Origin: a virus
Length of the DNA stretch: 53,692 nt
IMG/VR virus record: IMGVR_UViG_3300050133_000100
Location: 1 to 53,692 of that record
Reading direction: 5' to 3' (one strand)
Numbering within the stretch: position 1 is the stretch's first letter; every line of letters begins with the position of its first letter. The position numbers and the translations under genes were made by a program. This document shows, one piece after another, positions 34,999 through 41,517 of the stretch. Under the pieces are notes generated by a model that saw nothing but the letters and a program-made list of their open reading frames with translations, searched no databases and was not told where the DNA came from.

Positions 34999-36630
34999 TT
35001 GGTAGGCGTTTCGACGGTCGAAGAGATCAAAAAGAAGCCGCGCAAGGGATCAAAATACGCAGCGGAAGCCGAAAACGCGACTCCCGAGACGCCCAAAAAA
35101 GCCGCGGAATCGACTATGGCAGACCAGTCGAGCCCGGATACCCCTGAAACCGCCGAAATTCCAGAGTATCCCCGCACTCCACGTAAATTAAGCTTCGATC
35201 AGCTCTGCGAATACTGGAATCAGACCTTGAACACCGAGCAACGGGAGCGCGGAGTCGTTTATTGCTACCGGCATTGGCCGATTTTGGAGCCGGTCGAGAC
35301 CACCACGGCGGCCGGCAACCCGGATTTCTCGAACCCATGCGCCGATAAGTTCAGTCACCTCGACCCGCCCTTAAGCCTTGAGTTGGTTTTGAAGCGTTGT
35401 GGGCTCGGGACGTACAGTTTTCGGCTGAATCAGAATTTGAAACGGCCCTACGGCACGCTCACCAATGCCCGACTCGATACTGACCGTGACAACTGGAATG
35501 AGCACATGCCGATCATTCCGCCAGACCGAAAGGTCGATTTCAGCGATCCTGCAAACGAACGGTACAAAACGATTCTCGTATCGAAAGGGATGCTGAAAGC
35601 AACCGATACTCAGCAAGGAGCAGAGGAAGAAATGGCAGCTACCAGCGTCTTAGGCGAAATCGCCTCCAAGGCATTCGACAAAATGGGCCAGCCTGGCCCG
35701 CAGGTTGTACAATCCGATATCGCCGGAGGCGTCGGAACCGAACTGGTAGGACTTCTCCGGGAACAGATCAACGTGAACCGTCCACCAGCCCAGCAAGGAA
35801 CCGTCAAGGAGCAACTAGAGGGGCTCGTCACGCTCGCAAAGACCATGACGCCAGCCCCTGCCCCGGCCGCCGACATGGGACCTTACATCGAGCTTCAGCG
35901 CGAGAATAATTCCCTTGTCCGGGAGTTGATGCGCAAAGACGTGGAGCGCGCCGAAGCTGAAGCCTCAAGGGCCAAAGAGGAAGCCGCCCAGTATCGCGCC
36001 GCCCTGCCTCAACCCAAAACCGTCGATGAACAGTGGGATGAATTGGAGCGCGCCGCGAAACGATTCGACCGCATGACGGGCAAGAAAGAAAAGCCAGAAG
36101 AGGACGAAGAGGAAAAGCCCTCCACCGCGGCAGGCTTCTGGGGAGGTCTACTGGGAGCCCTGCCTCAGATTATGAAGAGTGGCGTTGAATTACTCCGGGA
36201 AGGCAACGTGATGCTGTACAACTACAAGCTGAACGGAGTAGGAGCCGTGCCCTTGAATCCGGCCACGGGCCAGCCCGGTACCGAGCCGCTCGCGCCGGCC
36301 GAGGGTGAAGATAACGAGCCTGCCCTTTCGCCGGAAGATCAGGCTAGAATGGATCACATGCAAAACGTCGCCAATCAATTAACCGCGCTGGCGTCTCCGA
36401 TGCTGTCTCACATGGCTCGAAACAAAACAGGCGCCGACTTTGCCCGGTTCGTGATCGAGAACTATGGCCCGCCCGCCTTTGCGTTACTTCAGAACACTGG
36501 CAAGGAAACAATCTTTGCGATGATTCAGAACTATCCGCCAGTGTGGAATCAGATCGCTCCGCAGAGGCTTCCGCAGTTTCAGAAGTTCTTAGATGAGTTT
36601 ATAGGGTATAGTGCGGTAGCAGTTCAGTGA
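34999..36630 (+). CDS. Large coiled-coil-containing protein of unknown function
   Basis: 543 aa from TTG 34999 (GATGAGGG upstream; next ATG is 35116). Acidic, Pro/Thr-rich start; residues about 70-200 a folded domain (LSFDQLCEYWNQTLNTEQRE, GVVYCYRHWPILEP, LVLKRCGLGTYSFRLNQN); residues 290-390 a coiled coil (RELMRKDVERAEAEASRAKE); C-terminal helices. The opening LSFDQLCEYW recalls LTYEEISRYW of 39038-39436. No terminase, portal or ATPase motif. Could be a scaffold or assembly protein. Confidence 0.75.
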   Translation: MVGVSTVEEIKKKPRKGSKYAAEAENATPETPKKAAESTMADQSSPDTPETAEIPEYPRTPRKLSFDQLCEYWNQTLNTEQRERGVVYCYRHWPILEPVETTTAAGNPDFSNPCADKFSHLDPPLSLELVLKRCGLGTYSFRLNQNLKRPYGTLTNARLDTDRDNWNEHMPIIPPDRKVDFSDPANERYKTILVSKGMLKATDTQQGAEEEMAATSVLGEIASKAFDKMGQPGPQVVQSDIAGGVGTELVGLLREQINVNRPPAQQGTVKEQLEGLVTLAKTMTPAPAPAADMGPYIELQRENNSLVRELMRKDVERAEAEASRAKEEAAQYRAALPQPKTVDEQWDELERAAKRFDRMTGKKEKPEEDEEEKPSTAAGFWGGLLGALPQIMKSGVELLREGNVMLYNYKLNGVGAVPLNPATGQPGTEPLAPAEGEDNEPALSPEDQARMDHMQNVANQLTALASPMLSHMARNKTGADFARFVIENYGPPAFALLQNTGKETIFAMIQNYPPVWNQIAPQRLPQFQKFLDEFIGYSAVAVQ

Positions 36631-36643
36631 GTACGATTATGGT

Positions 36644-36916
36644 TTGGCATCGGCTGTACAAAAAGGTTTCCGGCGCGTGGTCCGCTCGGTGGCGATTGTG
36701 ACCGGCCCTTGCTCAACGTGCCGATTCTGGAAATACAAAAACACCGTGCATCCAAACTGGGGCCACTGCAAACGAGCGCAAGAGCAAACCGAGACCGTCT
36801 ACTTTTCCGAGCACCCGGAGGAGCGGCCCCGCTTTATCGCCATCGGAAGCCCGAAGGTAACCGGGATACTCGCAACTCACGCCGAATTCCGCTGTAACGA
36901 GTTTCAACCGAAATGA
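36644..36916 (+). CDS. Small zinc-binding protein
   Basis: 90 aa from TTG 36644. Starts VQKGFRRVVRSVAI, like 4156-4392. CSTCRFW and GHCKR give a Cys-x2-Cys ... Cys site, later FRCNEF. The pattern (C..CRFW......G.CKR) is common in small phage proteins. Function unknown. Confidence 0.65.
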   Translation: MASAVQKGFRRVVRSVAIVTGPCSTCRFWKYKNTVHPNWGHCKRAQEQTETVYFSEHPEERPRFIAIGSPKVTGILATHAEFRCNEFQPK

Positions 36917-36923
36917 GGAGCAC

Positions 36924-37409
36924 ATGACACCTTCACCGGAACAATTGGAACACATCAAGATTTCACAACGCGCCTCACTTCGGAACGCGCAGACCTTTCA
37001 GTTATTCGCGACTATGGTAGCGGGCGGGAAGCGGCCAGATGAAGCTCTGAAGGACGCCGAAGCCGCGATTGATGCATGGGGCGAGTACGAAGATGCCCAC
37101 GCCATCGAACCGCCGCCTGTTCCAGGAATGAATGAAATCCTGTCCAAGTTTAGCGACATGGCCGACAGGATTGGCAGTCCCCATCAACGGACACAGGATG
37201 ATTTAGCGGATCTTGTAACCGAGATGGCTAACGCACTTGAAGAGTCCGTTTGTGTCTTGGAGAATAAAGGCCGGAAAACCAAATCGAACAAGATGCTCAT
37301 ATCGCGCATCTGCGCTCTTGTAACTCGCGCCGACTCCGCGCAGAATTCCACCGCGCAAAGCCCAGCCACGGACCTGAGCAGCCCGGCGAACGGAGGTTCA
37401 CCACAATGA
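36924..37409 (+). CDS. Helical protein with R-encoded tail
   Basis: 161 aa from ATG 36924 with GAGGAG upstream. Helices NAQTFQLFATMVAGGKRPDE and LVTEMANALEESVCVLENKG. The last 25 residues (STAQSPATDLSSPANGG...) are the R and L elements at 37349-37404. Function unknown. Confidence 0.7.
   Translation: MTPSPEQLEHIKISQRASLRNAQTFQLFATMVAGGKRPDEALKDAEAAIDAWGEYEDAHAIEPPPVPGMNEILSKFSDMADRIGSPHQRTQDDLADLVTEMANALEESVCVLENKGRKTKSNKMLISRICALVTRADSAQNSTAQSPATDLSSPANGGSPQ
37349..37384 (-). repeat. R element
   Basis: GGGCTTTGCGCGG on the minus strand; its tail is replaced by the L copy that follows, as at 4991-5043. Confidence 0.6.
37387..37404 (+). repeat. L element, rightward copy
   Basis: GAACGGAGGTTCACCACA directly before ATG 37406, the only rightward copy in front of a rightward start. 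Confidence 0.75.
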
Positions 37410-37684
37410 AAATTGAAATCTCTAATTCTGACGACACCTTTCGCCTAGTAGACGGAGAAGAAGGTACAGACTCCTACATCACAGGAACCATAGAACCGTA
37501 CGGAGGAAAGTCCTACCTGGACGAAACCGTCGCAGATCCCTGGTACGCAGAAATTGATGAAAACGGAGAATGCGACGGGTACGCTCATAATTCGACCACC
37601 TCTCAGCCCGTAGGGTTTGAACTCGATTGTGAGTTCGACGAGGACGATGATTCGGACGATGAAGGGGACGCGGAGCCGGTCTAG
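37406..37684 (+). CDS. Acidic hypothetical protein
   Basis: 92 aa from ATG 37406 (ATGA overlap). Beta-rich N-terminus (SNSDDTFRLVDGEEGTDS) and a very acidic end (DCEFDEDDDSDDEGDAE). Acidic tails of this kind occur on DNA-mimic and single-strand-binding proteins, but no family is recognised. Confidence 0.7.
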   Translation: MKIEISNSDDTFRLVDGEEGTDSYITGTIEPYGGKSYLDETVADPWYAEIDENGECDGYAHNSTTSQPVGFELDCEFDEDDDSDDEGDAEPV

Positions 37685-37686
37685 CG

Positions 37687-37974
37687 ATGACGATTCAGGC
37701 AAAACTCTATTTCTATATTGCCATGGGCGTGCGTCAGGAACAGTTGCACGATTCGGGATTGACGGAGGCCGATTTTAACGGGTTCTTGAAATCTCAAGGG
37801 GCCATCCTCGCCCGCGACCTTGCGGCCTGTCCAGAATGCCATCAAGCCGACTTTCGGCATAACCCAGGATGCCTTCTAGCAAAAGTGATAGATCTGACAA
37901 TGGATGCTCTACGGCGCAACTTGGGCACGCTTGACGACATGGCCGCTCAGGCAAAACGAAAGGGGATGCAGTGA
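37687..37974 (+). CDS. Small zinc-finger-like protein
   Basis: 95 aa from ATG 37687. CPECHQADFRHNPGCLLAK is a Cys-x2-Cys-His ... His-Cys cluster. Helices on both sides. Function unknown; between two other Cys-rich small genes. Confidence 0.68.
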   Translation: MTIQAKLYFYIAMGVRQEQLHDSGLTEADFNGFLKSQGAILARDLAACPECHQADFRHNPGCLLAKVIDLTMDALRRNLGTLDDMAAQAKRKGMQ

Positions 37975-38336
37975 AAGGCTCCTGCAAACTCTGCGGCGCC
38001 GTGATCGAAACAGATCCCGATCCAATCATGGATGAAGACCACGAGAAGCGGGAGCGTACCGCCTTCTTCAATCGGATCGCTTTTCACATCGACCCGCGCA
38101 ACAAGCGATGCACCGCGAACAATCAGAAACTCCCGGTTAGCCGCTTCAACATGCTGGTTCAGGATAACGGCTGGTTTCAGCGCTGGCGCTTGCTGGCGTG
38201 TCTCGATTCGCTTGATGCATACTCGCTCGCTAAACAAGAGGAGTGGCGCACATATCTCCACGCCATCACGCTACCGCGCACTGACGAGCAAGAGTCCGCG
38301 CCGCCCGTCGAGCCCAAACCCGAATCGGTTCAGTGA
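37971..38336 (+). CDS. Small zinc-finger-like protein
   Basis: 121 aa from GTG 37971 (GTGA overlap). Opens KGSCKLCGAVIETD, then a helical region with NKRCTANNQKLPVSRFNMLV and WFQRWRLLACLDSLDAYS. Pro/Glu tail. Function unknown. Confidence 0.7.
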   Translation: MKGSCKLCGAVIETDPDPIMDEDHEKRERTAFFNRIAFHIDPRNKRCTANNQKLPVSRFNMLVQDNGWFQRWRLLACLDSLDAYSLAKQEEWRTYLHAITLPRTDEQESAPPVEPKPESVQ

Positions 38337-38662
38337 TGCAAATACTAAACCAATTCCCAGTATCAGGAGTATGTGACGGCTGCAAGAAAGCCTGGAGAGT
38401 CGATATCCCTCTCGGCTCCAAGATTCAAGTAATCTGCCGCTACGTCGAAGACTCCCACCGAGACCGCTCCCCCAACTGCCCTCGAGCAAAAGCAATCCTC
38501 TGCGCCGACCGATCTTTCCTAGACGACGTAGCCTACCAGATGGAATACAAAGTACGAACCAACGGAGCGACACCCGTATTCAGAATGATCTGGAGAGATG
38601 CTGACGAGCTCGATTTAACCAAAGAGGAACGGAAGACACCCATGATTATTATTGGGCGTTAG
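38336..38662 (+). CDS. Hypothetical zinc-binding protein
   Basis: 108 aa from ATG 38336 (or GTG 38333). CDGCKKAWRVDIPLG near the start and SPNCPRAKAILCADRSF later. Last gene of the rightward block; ends 61 bases before the convergent gene at 38724. No terminator hairpin is clear there. Confidence 0.7.
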   Translation: MQILNQFPVSGVCDGCKKAWRVDIPLGSKIQVICRYVEDSHRDRSPNCPRAKAILCADRSFLDDVAYQMEYKVRTNGATPVFRMIWRDADELDLTKEERKTPMIIIGR

Positions 38663-38673
38663 CTATTCTTTTT

Positions 38674-38720
38674 GTTTTTGAATGGAGGCAGTCTGCGTGT
38701 TGGGAAGTGAGGTCCGCCCT
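38674..38720 (-). repeat. S element between convergent genes
   Basis: GGCGGACCTCACTTCCC and a weak tail. One of the few S copies not before a start codon. Confidence 0.6.
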
Positions 38721-38723
38721 GAT

Positions 38724-39041
38724 TTATTCGGCTATGCATCGGTAATACCTATCTGTTTCTCCGCACCATATGGCAGGGTTAGGATACATCTTAGCTTGCT
38801 CTAAAAAATCGGCAAATGTCGTTTCCATAATTGGGAGAAGCAAACCGGGTGCCAAGTCTCCCAGGTTCCCACTTGTCACTGTGAAGGTAATGGGTACGCC
38901 AATTTCGACCCGCTCGTCTCGACATGTTGGGACAATAATGACGTAGCCCCGAGTATTAAGAATGTCCTGCCAAGTACACGAGCGGACCACGCTTCCGAAA
39001 CCTTGCAGACCACCTCCATTCAAACACTCATTCTCTGTCAT
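38724..39041 (-). CDS. Hypothetical protein
   Basis: 105 aa from ATG 39041 (ATGA overlap). Beta-rich (GYVIIVPTCRDERVEIGVPI) with ETTFADFLEQAKMYPNPAIW near the end. Last gene of the leftward replication block. No family recognised. Confidence 0.7.
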   Translation of the reverse strand: MTENECLNGGGLQGFGSVVRSCTWQDILNTRGYVIIVPTCRDERVEIGVPITFTVTSGNLGDLAPGLLLPIMETTFADFLEQAKMYPNPAIWCGETDRYYRCIAE

Positions 39042-39436
39042 AACTCAAAATTAGCTATGCATACCTCTTCTTTTACTTTTATTCCTGGCTGACGTTCCCA
39101 TTCTCGATCGATACGGATGGTGAACGGGTCGCGCTCCCTGTTGTTCGGGTCGATCAGATCCTTGTTAGGCTCGGGCCGCCCAAGCTTGCCGAGGATATCG
39201 ACTCGGCTCGGCCACCATTGCGTAGGCGAGAACAAAGGCGGTACCACCCAGATATTCGGACGCTCATCGCCCTTTACCGGCTTCCGAATCCGCAACACGG
39301 TAATCAAGCACTGCCTCTGCCAACACTCGCTCATCGACATCCAATACCGGCTGATTTCCTCATAGGTCAAGATATGCCGGGGTGGTAACGGGAAGCGTTT
39401 GCCGAGTTTGGTGAGAATCCAGTTCCAGAATTTCAT
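39038..39436 (-). CDS. Hypothetical protein
   Basis: 132 aa from ATG 39436. HILTYEEISRYWMSMSECWQ is similar in pattern to residues 70-90 of the 543-aa protein at 34999, followed in both by a short aliphatic strand. This may mark a shared domain but the similarity is short. Function unknown. Confidence 0.65.
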   Translation of the reverse strand: MKFWNWILTKLGKRFPLPPRHILTYEEISRYWMSMSECWQRQCLITVLRIRKPVKGDERPNIWVVPPLFSPTQWWPSRVDILGKLGRPEPNKDLIDPNNRERDPFTIRIDREWERQPGIKVKEEVCIANFEL

Positions 39437-39681
39437 GCGGCTGGCTCCGGTTGCTGCGGTTCTGGTTGCGTATTGCGCGGTTGATGATCCATTTCGTTTG
39501 ATGGCTTCCGTTTCACTGGCGTCGGGCCAGGCGATAACCCCGCCGCGGCAAGCGCTCTCAGTTCAAGGGCTGCTTCCTGACATCCCCGGCAAGGCATGTA
39601 CCCGCCTCCGATCAACTCCTGATAATTGGAGCAGACTCTTTCGACACGGGAAGCTATCTCACGTAGACGGGTGGGGGTCAT
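39433..39681 (-). CDS. Small hypothetical protein
   Basis: 82 aa from ATG 39681. Helical with a CRGC knuckle (YMPCRGCQEAALELRALAAA), typical of small phage proteins of the form LxxLAxRxE...CxxC. The tail is Pro/Gln/Glu-rich. Confidence 0.68.
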   Translation of the reverse strand: MTPTRLREIASRVERVCSNYQELIGGGYMPCRGCQEAALELRALAAAGLSPGPTPVKRKPSNEMDHQPRNTQPEPQQPEPAA

Positions 39682-40112
39682 GTTGGGAGAATTGGGAAGC
39701 CTTCTTCTCGGTTTGGTTGTTGAATGGAGGTGGGCTGCGGGTCGGGGTGTGAGGTCCGCTCGTCGGCTGTCTCTCGCCGCTTAATTTCCCAGTCGATGTA
39801 TCGGCGCGCTTTCTTCAGATCGCGGAGCGCTTCGGCGGCGTCACCTTTGAAATCACACCGCCAGATATAGGTGAACGCGGAAGCGATGTAGTATTTTGTG
39901 AACAGTCCGAGCGCGTCCATCACGTCGAAGCAATGGTATCCGCCCCGGTTGTAATAGTTCGGCGGCTCGTGGAATGTCTCCGGGTCGGTGATTCGTTTCC
40001 ATTCTGACTGGCTGGTGTTGTGCTCAAGCGCTCCCGGCCCGAATCCGCACTGTTGGCAACCGTCTCCACCGCTCGGTACGAATTTATGCGTTTTGACTAC
40101 GTTCGATCCCAT
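39678..40112 (-). CDS. DUF3310 family protein
   Basis: 144 aa from ATG 40112 with GCGGAGG 5 bases upstream. Contains PNYYNRGGYHCFDVMDALGL, IASAFTYIWRCDFKGDAAEA and LKKARRYIDWEIK, the hallmark of DUF3310 (SaV-like), a phage family sometimes linked to nucleotide metabolism. Its tail includes DERTSHPDPQP from the S element. Confidence 0.82.
   Translation of the reverse strand: MGSNVVKTHKFVPSGGDGCQQCGFGPGALEHNTSQSEWKRITDPETFHEPPNYYNRGGYHCFDVMDALGLFTKYYIASAFTYIWRCDFKGDAAEALRDLKKARRYIDWEIKRRETADERTSHPDPQPTSIQQPNREEGFPILPT
39714..39770 (-). repeat. S element
   Basis: GACGAGCGGACCTCACACC and ATTCAAC; upstream of ATG 39681 and translated in the D-E-R-T-S frame. Confidence 0.8.
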
Positions 40113-40288
40113 TCGTACCTCCGCATCGGCTGCGTGTTCGGTTTCGGTCGCGTCGTTCCCCGGTTGCGCCTCAGCATCGTAAAGTGGTTCGTCAAGAATC
40201 GCGCCATACATTTAACACAGCCCCACGTTTCACAATTGCATGATCGCCGCCTACCGCCTCCTGGCGCTCGCTGAGGTATCCACGTCAT
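40097..40288 (-). CDS. Small Cys-rich protein
   Basis: 63 aa from ATG 40288 (TAATG overlap). CNCETWGCVKCMARFLTNHF suggests a small zinc knuckle. Overlaps the DUF3310 gene by 16 bases. Function unknown. Confidence 0.6.
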   Translation of the reverse strand: MTWIPQRAPGGGRRRSCNCETWGCVKCMARFLTNHFTMLRRNRGTTRPKPNTQPMRRYEWDRT

Positions 40289-40533
40289 TACGCGGACTTC
40301 CCATCCAAACAGGCGCGACGGCCCGAATTCAAACCCTCGGCCTTCTGCTTACCTGCTAACCATCCTAATCTCCATGCTTGTTGAAGGTCGCTGAATCCAT
40401 AAGGGGGATGATCTCGGGTGGAGTTTTCAAAGTCTGATACGCCTTGCTCGTAAGCTTTGCGCTTAGCCGCGTCGAACGTTTTGGCCGCCGCGTTTGAAAG
40501 GATGTCCAGCGCAATACCGTGAGCCGTCTTCAT
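40288..40533 (-). CDS. Small hypothetical protein
   Basis: 81 aa from ATG 40533 (ATGA overlap). Helical with aromatic middle (YEQGVSDFENSTRDHPPYGF, AWRLGWLAGKQ), the latter like small phage proteins ending xxxxGWxAGxxA. Confidence 0.68.
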   Translation of the reverse strand: MKTAHGIALDILSNAAAKTFDAAKRKAYEQGVSDFENSTRDHPPYGFSDLQQAWRLGWLAGKQKAEGLNSGRRACLDGKSA

Positions 40534-40757
40534 GCGCGCGCCTCTTCCGCCTTGATAGCGGCCCACTCTTCGCGTACCCAGCGCTTCACCTTCGATTCGA
40601 TTCGCTTCAAGCTGATTCCGCCCTGGTGATGAAACTCGTAGCGGCAGGGGTTTGAACAGAACAGCGGGTCTTTGTAGGTGTGCGGGGTTTTGCTGAATTT
40701 CCTTAGGCAGTTCTGGCATTCATACCGCCCATCTGCTAGTTTGTGAGGCTTTGCCAT
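40530..40757 (-). CDS. Small zinc-finger protein
   Basis: 75 aa from ATG 40757. CQNCLRKFSKTP and LFCSNPCRYEFHH form a four-cysteine zinc site. Basic C-terminal helix. The 49-base gap upstream (40758-40806) holds only an imperfect palindrome (ATCGTACACGAT). Confidence 0.72.
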   Translation of the reverse strand: MAKPHKLADGRYECQNCLRKFSKTPHTYKDPLFCSNPCRYEFHHQGGISLKRIESKVKRWVREEWAAIKAEEARA

Positions 40758-40806
40758 AGGATCGTTACCGAACTAAACAGGATCGTACACGATGGTATAC
40801 CTACTC

Positions 40807-41517
40807 TCAGCGGGAGTCAATACCCTTTGGCGGATTTTCTGGCAGAATCGCGCCTGATTTCCAAAACGGAGCCGGGTCAAAGTCATGGCCCGCGCCCAAG
40901 AACAGGTGCTCGGCATTCTCTTTGCTGTGAATCCAAAGATGACACGAGCGGCAGACGAGGATCAGGTTATCGAGCGCTACCCGCCGTTCCACTATCTGGA
41001 AGCCGTCGATGTGATGGAGTTGGAACTTTGAACGGAATGTGCGCTTTACCGTCCGATGGTCTAGCCCGCATCGCTGGCAAATTGCATTGTCCCGTTTCCA
41101 AACGGCCTTCACGGCTTCTTTCCATTCTGCGCTACGGTACAAGGTTTGGCGCTCTGGCGTGATTCCGCCCAGCCATCTCCCGTTTACGGCGCCTGGATGC
41201 TTGAGCCAATGGATTCCATTTTTCAGATATGGAACTTGCCCGCGTGCGATGGTGCTCGCTTTAACTTTAGCGATGGTCGCTGCCGAATATTTACGGCCGA
41301 CGCTGTTTCTATGGCCCGGTTTGAAATGGTTCGCGGGGTGACCGTGGCCGCGCTTGCGCGTTTCGATGCCAGCGGCCTTGACCCATTCCCACGCGGTCTT
41401 TGAATCGCAACCGAAGATGGCGGCGATTTGTACGCAGTCCAGTCCCTCCGTTTCGTATTGCTGCCGGAGCCATTCCGCGCTCGGATGGATATAGGGAATT
41501 CCGCTGTTGGTTCTCAA
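40807..41517 (-). CDS. HNH endonuclease with N-terminal HTH
   Basis: 236 aa from TTG 41517 (TTGA overlap with the methyltransferase stop). Residues 20-50 are a helix-turn-helix (LDCVQIAAIFGCDSKTAWEW). Then a NUMOD-like basic segment and HNH motifs CQRCGLDHRTVKRTF, FQLHHIDGFQIV and NLILVCRSCHLWIHS. Could be a homing-type nuclease or a partner of the methyltransferase it is coupled to, in a protect-and-cut arrangement. Confidence 0.82.
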   Translation of the reverse strand: MRTNSGIPYIHPSAEWLRQQYETEGLDCVQIAAIFGCDSKTAWEWVKAAGIETRKRGHGHPANHFKPGHRNSVGRKYSAATIAKVKASTIARGQVPYLKNGIHWLKHPGAVNGRWLGGITPERQTLYRSAEWKEAVKAVWKRDNAICQRCGLDHRTVKRTFRSKFQLHHIDGFQIVERRVALDNLILVCRSCHLWIHSKENAEHLFLGAGHDFDPAPFWKSGAILPENPPKGIDSR

